Positions 33,714 through 45,899 of a stretch of DNA of 64,000 nt are shown here, piece by piece. The stretch covers positions 21,091,425 to 21,155,424 of the forward strand of contig CM075771.1 in NCBI GenBank assembly GCA_037974665.1, in the 5' to 3' direction. Made by a program: the position numbers and the translations under genes. Each line of letters starts with the position of its first letter. The stretch's first letter is position 1. The notes under the pieces are model-generated. The model worked only from the letters and a program-made list of their open reading frames with translations. It did not search any database and had not been told where the DNA came from. Source of the DNA: Ehretia macrophylla (Eukaryota; Streptophyta; Magnoliopsida; Boraginales; Ehretiaceae).

Positions 33714-33827
33714 GTGGGCCTGCCCACCGCGTGGGCCTCTTTAATTGGGCGACAGCCTTGCCTCATGCAGGGCTGTCGCCCTATTGGTTTTATTTCACAG
33801 AGGGCAGAACCTTTTCTGCCCTCTGTG
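33714..33827. repeat. Three consecutive hairpins near the CACTA 5' end
   Basis: Hairpin 1: GTGGGC/GCCCAC (33714-33727). Hairpin 2: GGGCGACAGCC (33747-33757) with GGCTGTCGCCC (33771-33781), stem extendable inward. Hairpin 3: a perfect 14-base stem CACAGAGGGCAGAA (33796-33809) with its complement at 33814-33827 and a 4-base loop. The TATA box lies about 65 bases downstream. Could be protein-binding sub-terminal repeats or structure in an RNA. Confidence 0.85.
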
Positions 33828-33891
33828 ACGTTTTTTTTTTTTTAAACTTTGAACAAAACCCCTCCCCACCCCTCACGCCCCACCCCCCTCT

Positions 33892-33899
33892 CTATATAC
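33892..33899 (+). promoter_or_regulatory. Probable TATA box of the CACTA transposase gene
   Basis: CTATATAC follows a C-rich tract (CCCCACCCCCCTCTC) and precedes a pyrimidine-rich putative start region (CCTTCTCTTCC), upstream of the transposase. Position is plausible; not proven. Confidence 0.45.
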
Positions 33900-33959
33900 C
33901 CTTCTCTTCCAACCATTTTAAGGTAATAGCTTGGTTTTTTTTTAGTTTTTATATATGTT

Positions 33960-34690
33960 ATGTATATATATATATATATATATATGCATGTATGTATATA
34001 TATGTGTAGATCTAGCTAGCTATATATATGTATGTATGTATATATATGTGTATGTAAATATGATACATTTTTAGTTTATTTATATGCACATTTTGTTGAT
34101 TTTTTTTTTGTCTATTTTATTTATATGTTAAATTTTTTTTTTTATGGTTGTGTTTTATTTTTATCACATTTTTTTTAATTTAGTTTTCTATTTTTTTTAT
34201 TTATTTATTTTCGGATTTAATTTTGTTCTTATGATTTTTTTTTTCGTTTTTTTTGGTATCTTTTTTTATTTTGTTATAATTTCTTTTTTTTTCGTATTAA
34301 AATTTTTTTTTTGATTTTTTTTTAGAGTTTTTTTTGTATATTTTTTGTTTTTTGTTATAATTTCTTTCTTTTTTTTATTAATTTGTTTTATTTTTTACAC
34401 ATTTTGTTTTTTTTTAATTGAATTTTATATTTTTATATTTTTATATTTTTTTATTTTTTTTCGGATTTAATTTTTTTTCTGTTTTTTTTCTATATTTGGT
34501 TTTTTTATAATTTATTTTTTTTCTTAATTTGTGTTATTTTTAATGAGCTTTATTTAATATGATTTTATTTTTTAATTTTTTGTATTTTTTTCGGATATTT
34601 AGTTTTTAAAATTTCAGCATTGTTTGTATTTTTTGATTTTTGTTATTTTTTTAAATAGTGTATTGTTACTATGTAAATCTCTTATTTGCA
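33960..34690. repeat. TA microsatellite followed by extreme T-rich tract
   Basis: (TA)n/(TATG)n at about 33961-34056, then some 600 bases in which the plus strand is mostly T (runs TTTTTTTT separated by single A/G). Probably an intron or leader of the transposase gene; TTATTTGCAG|TTTATTAAATT at about 34690 looks like an acceptor. Confidence 0.6.
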
Positions 34691-35290
34691 GTTTATTAAA
34701 TTATAAGGGGTGTTGCGGGGAACTGATTTCCGTTTGTCCCGTCCGGAGTCTACAGATTTGAAGGTAATATTTTTTGAAACTTCGCTTACTCTTATATTAT
34801 ATTCATAATTTGGATATATATATTCAGATTCAGATAATCGTCAACCATAAAATTATTAATTTAAATGTCATGTCGTAGCTCGGATAAATTATTTACCTGT
34901 TTTATAATGAATGCTTGTAACTTCATTTTTTATTGAAGTTTTCTCATATTTATGTTGAGTAACCTTGTACATTGTACTTTACGCCCTTCAACGCTTTATT
35001 TGTGAACATTGTACCTTGCACACGAAGATGTTTTAATTATTTGATTAATATTTGTCAGATAATTTAAAGTTAATTTCATGTATGTTTTTTGTTGCACAAT
35101 TTTTAATGTTGATATCATCTTCTGCATTGAATATAATTTTATTTTGGTTTGGATTGTTTTGTATCTTTGCCATGTTGTCAAACTCATGCATGATAAGTCT
35201 CACTCATCGAATTCGGATAGTTCTTTTACATAATAATATATTATTTAAAAGGAAATGATACATTTAACAAATTTCTCAGTATATCATTTC

Positions 35291-38200
35291 ATGGAATCAA
35301 ACCGGGAATGGATGTATCAGAAATGGATTGACGATAATCTTAATGAGGCCTTTATCCAAGGTGTTTCGGATTTTGTATACTTCACAAGTAACCAACATTA
35401 TTATATGGATGGCACCAAGATAAGATGTCCATGTGTAAGATGCCGAAATTTAAAATTCCAAACAATAGGAATTGTGGTAGATCATCTGTATAAGAAGGGT
35501 TTTATGCCTTTTTACTATCAATGGATTGCACATGGCGAACATGTGTATAACAATAGTGGTCAATGTGCACCAACATGGGCGTATAATGAAGAACAACAAC
35601 TTGATCAAACGAATAATTACCGAACATTAGTTTATGACGCTGTCGGTATGCAGTTCATCAACGATCACAATGTTGAGGTTAATGAAGAACCTAACATGGA
35701 AGCACAAGTATTTTTTATGTTGTTGAAAGCCGTTGATAGGCCATTGTTTGATGGTTTTTCTAAACTTACTCAATTGTCAGCCGTGGCTCACTATATGAAT
35801 ATGAAGTCCGAGCATAATATGATCAACTCCCTATTTAACAGGTTCATAGAAGAATTAAAGGAAGTGATGCCCGAGAATCATAACTTGCCTGAAAACCTTT
35901 ATAGATTTAAGAAACTAATCAAGCCATTGGGGTTGGGATATCAGAAGATCGATGTTTGTGTAAATGGTTGCACCTTATTCTACAAAGATCGGAGACTCAT
36001 GAAAAATTGTCCGCGCTGTGGCCACGCACATTTCAAGGAAATAGCTGGTGGTAGAAAACGGGGCAAACCTATTTCCCTCAAACAGTTAAGATATTTTCCT
36101 CTGACACCAAGGTTGAAAAGATTGTACATGTCAACTGCTACAACGAGACACATGACGTGGCACAAATATCACAATGTGAAGGATGGACAGATTTGTCATC
36201 CATCAGATGCCGAATCTTAGAAATATTTCGATTCCGTGTATCCAGAATTCGCAGCAGAACCAAGAAATGTTCAGCTAGGCCTTTGTTCAGATGGCTTTAA
36301 CCCGTTCAGTTCAAATGTTAAACCTTACTCTTGCTGGCCAGTTATCATGACCCCATACAACCTTCCACCATGGATGTGCATGAAGGATCCCGTAATGTTT
36401 TTGACACTAATCATTCCTGGGCCCAAGCATCCCGGTCAGAATATTGATGTCTACCTAGAGCCTCTAATAGATGAATTGATAACTCTATGGTCGGAAGGAA
36501 TATTATGTTATGATATTGCTACGAAGTCCAATTTTTGTTTGAGGGCAGTCTTGATATGGACAATAAATGACTTCCCGGCTTATGGTATGTTGTCGGGATG
36601 GAGCACACATGGGAGGTTATCGTGTCCTATTTGCATGGAAAAGTCAAAAGCTTTTCGCTTACCAGCGGGGAAGAAGCATTCATTCTTTGATTGTCATCGT
36701 CAATTCTTACCACATAATAGTTCATTAAGACGTGACATAAATTTTTTTTCAGGGATAGGCACGAGACATCTACAACTCCACCACGATTATCTGGGCAACA
36801 AATTTGGGAACGAGTGCAAAATTTACCAACAATCCAACAGATATATTGCAAAAAGCTAAATGGGTTTAGTATTGATCATAATTGGACGAAAAGAAGTATT
36901 TTTTGAGAATTGCCATACTGGAAGACGCATCTTGTTCGTCACAACTTAGACGTAATGCATATTGAGAAAAATATTTTTGACAATGTATTCAATACTATAA
37001 TGGCAGTTAAGGGTAAGACTAAAGACAACCTTCAAGCTCGAAAAGACATGTACACTTTTTGCAATCGGCCAGAGTTGTGCAAAGACAATACGAACATGTT
37101 AGGTGTATACACCCTCACCAGAGAAAAGAGAAAATTGCTACTACAATGGGTTGAAGACATAAAATTTCCCGATGGTTATGCTTCTAATCTATCAAATTGT
37201 GTCGATATGAAGGATTTAAAAATATCACACATGAAGAGTCACGATTGTCATATCTTTATGGAGCGACTACTTCCCATTGCATTGAGAGAATTAATGCCGA
37301 AACAGGCTGCAGAGCCATTTGCTGAACTGAGCTTATTTTTTAGCAATCTTTGTTGTTCAACATTGCAAAGAACTAATTTGGAAATGATGCAAGATAATAT
37401 TGTCATGACGCTGTGCAAACTGGAGATGATGTTGCCTCCTGCATTTTTTGACTCAATGGAGCATTTACCTGTCCATTTGGTTTATGAAGCTATATGCTGT
37501 GGACCTGTTTAATATCGGTGGATGTATTCTTTCGAGAGGTTTTTGCAAGGCCTGAAAAGGGTAGTTAAGAATAAAGCACGTGTTGAAGGATCTATTTGTG
37601 AAGCTTATCATGTCCTAGAGACATCAACTTTTTGTTCATATTATTTTGAACAACACGTGTCAACTAAAACTAGAAGGTTAGGTCGAAACAACCAGTATAA
37701 CGAGGTAGAATCTCCTGAGGGTTACTTATCTATATTTATTTGTCCAGGTTGTCCAATTGGGACGAATGCAGATATCTCACTACCGGAGTATGATCTCCAT
37801 TTGGCACACTTATATGTACACATGAATTGCCCAGAGGTACAGCCTTATGTAAGGTATGTTCGCAACGATTTGTTATGCAATTTCCTACGTTGGGATTATT
37901 ACACATTGTTTAATGAGCAGTTTGAAAATTTTAATGCAGATCGTTTAAGGAATACTTGGAAGAACAATACGGCCCTATTAACAACAAAGATAGACAGTTA
38001 CATATTGACAAATCTTTCCCGAGATGGTTATATTAGCAGGTCAGTATTTTGTATGCAATTTATGCCTATTCATTAAGGGCACGAGTAGTTGAGTATTAAC
38101 CAAATGTAATCACTTTGCAGTTAAGAGATCGGTATGATGTAGATGATCGTGTGAAATGTCTCTCCAAATGGCCGCACAGAAAGGCACGAAGATGGTGTAG

Positions 38201-38966
38201 ATACATGGTAAATGGATACAGGTTCTCTACGATCAAATATGGGTCTTCAAAATTCACGAACAATAGTGGAATTTTTGTAGGAGGTACAAGAGATGGTACA
38301 ACTGAGGAAATATGGTACTATGGGGTATTGAAAGATATTATTGAACTAGAATATCCTAATCCAACGTTACAACATACAAGAGTTGTTCTGTTTAAGTGCG
38401 ATTGATATGATACCACAAATGATAGAGGTGTGAAGTCAAATCATAGGACCGGATTGGTTGAGGTGAACGTGAAAAAAAGATATTCCAAGCACGAACCATT
38501 TGTATTGGCAGGTCAAGCCTTGCAAGTGTACTATTGTGTTTATCCAGGGGCCAAGAGAGATAGAGTGGATTGGGTGGCCGTCGTTAAAATCCGTCCAAGA
38601 CATTTTTTTGACATGGACAGACAGGAGATAGATGTGGATGATAACACAAGCTTTCAATCAGATCACATGAATGTGCCCCCAGTGGAACCGAATGTTTTTT
38701 ATTCTAATTCACATATTAATTATTCGGATGTATATAGTGAAAATGTAAGCGAATATCATAATTACGAACATAGAGAAGTAGAAGAATATATACATGATGA
38801 AGAATATGAGCATGAAACAAATGATAATTATGATGATGATGATGATGATGATGCTGATGATGAAGATGACTATGATGTTAATTGTGACCCATATGATGAT
38901 GAAGATGACGATGATGATGAGGATGATGAGGAGGAGGAAGATGGGGAATGTTCAACCAGTTTTTAA
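35291..38966 (+). pseudogene. CACTA transposase (tnp2 type), broken by stops and frameshift
   Basis: Order of domains: an N-terminal transposase-associated domain (WMYQKWIDD, RCPCVRCRN, HLYKKGFMPFYYQWIAHGE); the tnp2 core (CPRCGHAHFKEI, LTPRLKRLYMS, LGLCSDGFNPF, PWMCMKDPVMFLTLIIPGPKHPG, LSCPICME); a conserved joining segment (LPYWKTH, RHNLDVMHIEKN); a DUF4218-like domain (LFFSNLCCSTL, HLVYEA, RWMYSFERF); a DUF4216-like domain (DWVAVVKIRPR); and a long Asp/Glu tail (about 38790-38950). Lesions: TAG 36218-36220 (where W is expected), a frame change near 36790, TGA near 36902, TAA 37510-37512 (where Q is expected). A probable intron lies at about 38041-38120. ATG 35291 gives MESNREWMYQKW. Confidence 0.85.
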
Positions 38967-39184
38967 TCATGACGATGATAATGAGAGAAATGATGAATTT
39001 TGAAAAAAAAGATAGGCCAGTGAACTTTCCATTTGTTTGAGGAAGTATTTCAATTAATCAAACAATGATTGCTAGTGATATACATATATATATGACAGTT
39101 ATGGTATGTTGTGTTACATAATTACATTTATTCAGTAATTTTATATTATTTATATATTCTAATGCAATTGTGTAAAAACAGGCA

Positions 39185-42100
39185 ATGGGAGGCGGTGAAG
39201 ATCCAGCTCGCAAGGGGAAAAAACAATTGAAGCAGAGCAATTTGTTAGGAAAAAGGACATCATCAACAAATATCCCCCTATTGTGCCCGAGACGCAACAA
39301 TTCAATCAGGTTGGACCGAATGATGCTCAACATATGGGTGGTCGTGGATCTATAGGTGCACATCATATGAGTGGACGTGGATCCACAAGTGCACATACAG
39401 CAACTAACCGTGTTCGTGGTAATGTCCTTGTAGTAATTGGGCGTGGTTCATCTAATTCATCAGTGGGAATGCGACAGCGGATCCCAGACGATGCGGAACC
39501 CCAACAAGAGCAGCCATATGTACACGCCACGTCCACTAGTCATAATGAACAACACTGTTCATCAGATGGACTGCCACAGGAGCTATAAGACTTATGTGTA
39601 GATGGTGATGGCTCTTCAATACCCGGTGGTGCGCAATTTTCTAATATGCCCGAGTCATCGCACGCTGCTGAGAGACGGGCTGCAGGTATTGAAGATTGGC
39701 AATTTCATGGATTCAAGTCTGAAGCCGAATATTTGGTATGGCAAAATGACAAGCGACGCTATGTGAATGTGGTAGGAAACGGGTATGTAATAATTCCAAT
39801 ATGAAGTTTAAATATTCTCTTTGTTGTACCCTAATGTATCTGTTTGGATTATGTTATGTTACAGATGGGATCCATATAATGTTGTCAAAGGTGTTACAAG
39901 AGCTCTACATGCTGGGTATGTAGAGCCGTGGTTGACATACAGACATGTTCCAAGTGATACAAAGAAATTATGGTTCGAATATTTCAGGGTAAGAAATGTT
40001 AAATCAATAGATATTGTGAGAACTATTGTGTAATTGTATATTCCATTATTGAATTAGATGGATGATAGTATTAACGGTTTCAGAGGGAGTACAAATGGCT
40101 TCCAATTGATGAAGCTGAAGTTTGGCGCAAATTTGAATCAACTGCAAGACGCCGAATTTCAGATCTGACAAACAAAGGACGGACAAGAACGAAAAAGCCA
40201 GATTTCATACCACTGGACTTATGGAATGAAATGCTCGAGCAATGGCAAAGGCCAGAATGGCAGGAAATATCAAAGAGAAATTCAGCTAATCGAAAGGCCA
40301 ATCCGTCTATTCATCATTTGGGTTCAATCCCAACCCATGAAGCAACTAGAAGAATGGTTTTGATTTCGTCATATAATCTTGTTTACTCTTACATGTTATG
40401 GGTACGAAAAAAAATTCGTAGAACTACACAAATATATGTAAGTTGATTTTGTGCAATTGGTATTGTAGGAAAAATAATTAGGAAGGAAAGTGACTTATGC
40501 GGAGGTTTTCAAGAAGGCTCATCGCAAGGGAACGGAATGACCGTACACAGACTCTCGGGCCGAGCAGACAATGATATGTATTTTTCATGTATTGTCTATA
40601 AGAGGAAGGAAGACATAGGGTTTATATTGAAGAAAATATGGGATTCACAGTTTTATCCAAGGTTCGTTGGTTTTGCAAAGTATCTATAATTGTTAAAGCT
40701 ACAGTGACAGAGGGAAAACATATTTCGTGATTAGTGAGCATGAATATGTATGTACACGGTGCCAAAACATTGCACAAATGTACTTTGGATACCTGTTTTC
40801 CTCCGTTGTGTTGTCTAATCTTTTTACAAATGTCTCCTTATAGTTGTAGTAGAACATGATTAATTTGTTGAGATGAAGTGTGGTACTGTATGAGCTTGGA
40901 TAGTACATAGTAGGTTGGCTTGATTCAGTAACAGGTAATTGGGAAAAGTCCTAAATACAGAGGAGACTCTGTTCGTTGTATTTTATTTTTACAAGTAAAT
41001 ATTGATATATCACAGATGTGGTAACTTAATAATGTATGTTGGTATATTAAGTATGTGTAGCTTAACAAAATTTGGTAGTAACTCACATCGATTATGTAAC
41101 AGTTACTTGTTGTGTTTTATAAAGTATTTAGAAATGACTCATTATGGTTGTAGTAGTACATTATTAATATGTTGAGGTGAAGGGTGGTAATATATGAGTT
41201 TGGATACTATGTAGTAGGTTGGCTTTATTTACAAATAGGTAATTGGAAAAAGTCCTGAATATAGAGGAGACTATGTCCCGTTTTTTTTTTTATAGTAAAT
41301 ATTGATAAAAGAAAGAGGTGGTATCTTAATATTGTGTGTTTCAATATTAAGTATGTGTGGGATTATAAACATTTGCATGTTGAATTCGGTTATTTAACAC
41401 TAACTTGTTGTGTTGTCTAATATAATTAAAAATGTCTCGTTAGCGTTGTAGTAAAACATGATTAATATGTTGAGGTTAAACGACGGTACTGTATGAGCTT
41501 TGATACTATGTAGTAAGTTAGCATTATTCACAAACAGGTAATTGGGAAAAGTCCGAAATACAGAGGAGACTCTGTCCCTTTTTTTTTTTTATGCATATCA
41601 AAAATGCATTAAAGACACATGTAGTAATGTTAATATTGTGTGTTTCAATATTAAGTATGTGTAGCATATAAACATTTGGTTGAAACTCCGTTTATTTTTT
41701 GACGAGTAAATGCATTAAAGACAGATGTAGTAATTTAATATTGTGTGTTGCAAAATTAAGTAAATGTATTTTGTTATCATTGTGTTTTAACTCACATCGG
41801 TTCTTTAACAATAACTTGTTACTACTGTCTTTGTAGGCTCGTACGACGAAATGCTCCATACGGCAAGGAATGCATCTGAATCAGACTCGAATCCAACGCC
41901 TGTGGATGAGAACGCAGTATTTTTGCAGGCTGTTGGACCACCACGAAAAGGTCGGATGTACGGGGTAGGTTCTCAGGTATCCGTTGAGTCTGTGTCGAAT
42001 ACCACATCCCATCCTCGACGTGTCATGACAGAGGAACAACTGGCTGCCGCCGTTACACGTGCCACAGAGAATTTGAATGAAATTGTACGAAGTCATTGCC

Positions 42101-42252
42101 AGCGGATCGAGAGTCAGGACAACTTAATCATTCAACTTCAGCAACAAATAACGAAGCAGAATAAAATGTTGGAAGTTCTCTACACGAAAGTGTATGGTCA
42201 ATCTGAAGACGGACAATCTTCATCTTCACATAGTGGTGAAGATGGAGAGTAG
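39185..42252 (+). pseudogene. Second CACTA gene, Ptta/En-Spm family, multi-exon, with lesions
   Basis: Starts near MGGGEDPARKGKKQ (39185) and passes through exons ending at the donor GGAAACGG|GTATGT (39781), then 39865-39988 (GWDPYNVVKGVTRALHAGY), 40084-40355 (YKWLPIDEAEVWRKF, RTRTKKPDFIPLDLWNEML, NPSIHHLGSIPTHEATRRM), about 40470-40560 (LGRKVTYAEVFKKAHRKG) and 41837-42252 (GPPRKGRMYGVGSQ, then a coiled coil ESQDNLIIQLQQQITKQNK). This is the pattern of PF03004, the accessory, DNA-binding type protein of plant En/Spm-like elements. Lesions: frame change within 39185-39590, TAA near 39586, TGA near 40538. The large intron before the last exon contains a tandem repeat. Confidence 0.8.
40800..41720. 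repeat. Three tandem repeats of about 300 bp in a CACTA intron
   Basis: The marker (C/T)AGGTAATTGG(G/A)AAAAGTCC occurs at about 40935, 41237 and 41536, each followed by AGAGGAGACT(C/A)TGT, a T-run, and AATATTAAGTATGTGT-like sequence, and preceded by ACATGATTAATATGTTGAGG-like sequence. The copies differ at many positions. Confidence 0.85.
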
Positions 42253-43019
42253 TTTGTGAGAATGTTATTTTTGTAGTTTGATGTTTAATACACTGGCATG
42301 TACTGTCCATTTCCTTTTGATTACAGTTGAACATAACAGTCTGTATATTAAATATATGTAGATAATATCATATTTGCGTCATTATTGGAATTGTATTTCA
42401 TAGGTGAAATAGGTTCAATTTGGGAAAAAATATCATGAATTTTTCAAGGAATTATGAGTAGGTTAATTAGATGGAATGGTTAAGTTGGCGAGGGCTTTGT
42501 GAAGGGAATAGTTATTGACGGTTTGGTGAGGAAAAATATTGGTGAAGGCTTGGCGACGACAATTTTGTAACAGTTTGGTGAGGGGATCAGTTGGCGAGTG
42601 TTCAGTGATAGCAAATAATGGTGACGGCCGAGTGAGGGGGAAATGTTGGCGAGGGCTTGTCTATGGGATATATAGTGACAGTTGTGAGACGACTCTAATT
42701 GATGAGGGGATAGTGACAGGAACGTTTGATGACAGCATGGAGACGGAAAATGATGGTGAGGGTTTGGTGAGGGTGGACTAACAGTGACGGTCTGGAGACT
42801 GGAACTGATGGTGAGGGGTTGGTGAGGGCAGATTTGGAGACGGAATGGAGAGCATTCTTAGCTGTCGTCACATTGGCGACGGCACGGTGACATGAACCAT
42901 TTTGGCGACAATCTCCTATCTGACGGACAATTCCCTTCACGGTGCCGTTGCAAATTCCACATTGGCGACGGCACGGTGAGGGGAACCGTCTCTCGCAGAA
43001 TTCAATTTTTTTTGTAGTG
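42253..43019. repeat. 3' sub-terminal region of the CACTA element
   Basis: After about 200 bases of 3' flank, 42480-43000 is filled with degenerate copies of a GGCGACGG / TTGGTGAGGG / GTGACGG motif in both orientations (for example ATTGGCGACGGCACGGTGA at 42879 and 42962). It ends with TTTTTTGTAGTG. Such arrays bind the accessory protein in En/Spm-like systems. Confidence 0.8.
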
Positions 43020-44560
43020 AAAATATTAGAAGAACAAATATTTAAGAAAACATGAATTTAATCTCATAATTATTGTCTAATTGAAAGAACAAGGATTTAG
43101 TTAACCAGACTAGATACGTGATCAGTTCCTGAAAATTAGACATCAGTAGAGAAACAATGGCAATAACAATTTCACTAAAATAATTTGGACCATTGAGTAT
43201 GGAGCTTAAATAATTATATATCAGTTCGCAATTGTTCATCTTCCTCATAACGTTAATCTAAATCATAACGTTACACATGATCGATGAAACACTTACATAC
43301 CTTGATTCATTCTCTTGCTCCATGTTCGTCTCTTTCGAATCTGTTAACCGCAAACTAGAGCAAAGACAGGTTTGTTATTCTACTTGTTCGATGACGGAAA
43401 AGATACGAGATTATTTTGTTCCTGGTTGAGCTTTTATGTATTGTTTTGCCAAGCCAAAACCTACGTGGATTGGGATTACTGAACAGCGTGTATAAGTTGG
43501 ACAAGTAACTGGAGTCATAAGTTTATTCTGTGTAATTTTTTTTTTCTTTTTTTTTCCCCACACGAAGGCCTAAACCAATTTAACCACTTTTGTATATTTA
43601 TCATTCCTACAAGGAAGCCAAATTCGCAATTAGCGCACATGGAGCACAAATATCGTTAACTTGGATGATTTTTTTTTTCTTTAACGGAGGGAGTATTTTG
43701 CACTATTTTATTGGACCATATAGAGTATTAGCTACTTTAGAAAATATTATATGGAAAAAACGTGCACTTTAGATAACCACATAGAGTTTTATGTTGTTTA
43801 CCCTTTTTCCTTTTCAAACGCTAAGCCAATTTAACCACCTTTCTATATTTTTCATTCATACAAGGAAGTTTCTTTTATTTTGAAAACCTACTAATCCTTA
43901 TCGTAGTTCACTGGAATAACACCATACATGTGTGACTTTTTGCTGTTTAGAGTAGAAAAGTATTTTTGACTAGAATGATTCATCAATAAATTAAAAGAGA
44001 CTGAATAAAGTTTAATTATTGTAAATATGACCTTTCTTCTATTTTGAAAACCATATTAATGATCCTTAAAGTAGATTTCCCGGAATAACACCATACATGT
44101 GTGACATTTTGCTATTTTGAGATGAAAAGTGTTTCTGACTAGAAAAAATTACTCTATTTCAATGGTGACTCTTAGTGTTTGTAATTACATTTATGGTACT
44201 ACTTTTATTTTCAATATTTGATTGGAAAATACAGTAATTAAAATTACAAAAGCTAAAAGTGATAAGGTTTATGTATGTGTTTTAGAAAAAGATAAATTAT
44301 TTAAGTGGTCACTAAATTGTTTTGTTGGTCCTATTTTAACTATTGAAACTATTGTTTACCTAAAAAGACCAATATTTTATTGAACGCGTATCATTTAGGC
44401 CATTCTCTTATATTTTTTGTTAAAATTAACTAACGGAGTAATAGCGCATGTAAATCATGTGAGACTATAAGGTTAAATGTGTAATTGCGCATAAAACATT
44501 TAAAATTTGCCACAGGAAAAAAAAAAACATAATTACAAACTCATCCTTTAAACCCCTTTG
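43020..44560. repeat. Flank of FBA unit, copy B (right of CACTA insertion)
   Basis: Aligns over about 1 kb with 16290-17412: GAACAAATATTTAAG, TACGTGGATTGGGATTACTGA, CATGTGTGA, TTTGAC(T)AGAA, ATCATGTGAGA(C/T)TATAAGG and TTAAATGTGTAATTGC. Non-coding. Confidence 0.75.
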
Positions 44561-45510
44561 TTTAGCTTGTGAAAAATAAATGGCCTATTTGGAAGTATTC
44601 TTGTTATTTTGTTTTGTAGAACAGTTTCGAAAAATAATTTTTAAGAACAAAAGTACAAAAAAAATTATTTGAGTAAAACCATGCTTTGAACAAGTTTTTA
44701 AAATAAAGATTTTAAAATGAAAATGACGTTAATATGAATCATTTTTTTCCTTGTATCAAACAAATTTTTTTTATTAAATTAATTAATTAATTTAATTATG
44801 TTATTAAATTTAAAAATAGTTAATTAAAATTATTAATGCATTATTTTATTAAATTAAGTAATTTAGTTAATTATGCTATTAATTTCAATAATTAATTAAT
44901 CAAAATTATTAATGCATTAACTAATTTATTGTTAATTACTAAATAAATTAGTAATCAATCAATAAAATTAATTGTTTTTGAAATTATTAATACACTAATA
45001 TTGATTATTTAGTTTTATTAATTACTAATAAAAATTAGAAATAAGAAATACTATTAATTTTATTTAGATTATTAATTTAAAATTAAATCAATAAAATTAT
45101 TAATTATTAATTAAGCTAAGATCCATTGATTAAATATTATTTATTAATTAAATTAAGTATTTTTATTTAAATAAACCTTGCAAACCACTCGGGGATGTGT
45201 TAAGATTGATGTTTGATAGCGTGTAGGCTATGAATTAAAATAAATTTTTCTTAATTTGATCTACATATATGTATCCACCAGCCCATGCATACTCTATTTA
45301 AATTTGTAGCTAATACCAGATTTTTTGAGTGAAAACATATATAGACCATCAAATCCGAAAGAAGTGGAGAGCAGTTGGTTCGTGGACGAAAGACTCATTC
45401 TCATCTCGTGTTTAAATCAATGAAAAAAGCTAATTTTCTTAAGGCTAGTTCCATTTAGTTTATGTCTGGTTAACTTAGACCATATTTCTTCAAATTCAAT
45501 ATATGTGATA
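44561..45510. other. AT-rich intergenic sequence
   Basis: Roughly 44750-45180 is extremely A/T-rich with many TTAATTAATT and ATTATTAAT motifs in both orientations. No gene seen. Confidence 0.5.
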
Positions 45511-45889
45511 GAGTAAATGTCCCTATTAATCCTTAATGTTTTACCGTTGTGACACTTTGGTCTTTAATCTTTAAAAATGAATCTTTTAGTACTTAAAGTT
45601 AATTTAGTGAGATAACGTCAATTCCGATAGCAAAATCTGTCTATTTTTTGGTCGTTTTATCATGTGTAATCCATCATAATTGAAAACAAAATTGGAATGT
45701 GACTGTTATAATCTATCATAATAATGTACCAATCACGTGATAAAATTATCAAAAAATAGATAAATTTTGTTATCGTGATTAATACTGTTCCACTAAATGA
45801 ATTTTAAAAACTAAAAAATTTATTTTTAAAAATTAAAAATCAAAATATCACAAAAATAAAACATTAAAAACTAATAAAGACATTTACTC
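45511..45889. mobile_element. Foldback MITE (Mutator-like), 379 bp
   Basis: Ends GAGTAAATGTC and GACATTTACTC, arms complementary over much of the element (for example CAAAATCTGTCTATTTTTTG against CAAAAAATAGATAAATTTTG). Flanked by TATGTGATA (45502-45510) and TATGTTATA (45890-45898), a 9-bp duplication with one change. Confidence 0.82.
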
Positions 45890-45899
45890 TATGTTATAT

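Larger units (their letters stand above)
33707..43019 (+). mobile_element. CACTA/En-Spm transposon, 9.3 kb, disabled
   Basis: The right end is TTTTTTTTGTAGTG (43006-43019), the inverse of CACTACAAAAAA. Comparison with copy A, which lacks the element, places the left junction at AGAAAA|CACAAAAGTGG and the right at GTAGTG|AAAATATTAG, giving a 3-base AAA duplication as expected for CACTA. The left end begins CAC but is otherwise degraded. It carries a tnp2-type transposase gene (35291-38966) and a second Ptta/En-Spm-type gene (39185-42252), both with lesions. GC-rich sub-terminal repeats fill 42470-43010; the left sub-terminal region instead holds three hairpins. Confidence 0.88.

Noticed and set aside
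33714..33827. Hairpins considered as microRNA precursor or transcription terminator
   Set aside because: Stems are too short and separate for a plant microRNA precursor, and they sit upstream of a promoter rather than after a gene; kept only as structural repeats.
38794..39003. Met-rich 69-codon frame (MMKNMSMKQMIIMMMM)
   Set aside because: Alternative-frame reading of the GAT repeat encoding the acidic tail.
40699..40908. Small minus-strand frame in the CACTA intron
   Set aside because: Low-complexity, inside an intron, no homology recognised.
40800..41720. Regular repeats considered as CRISPR-like array
   Set aside because: Units are about 300 bp and diverged throughout, without constant repeats and unique spacers, in plant transposon DNA.
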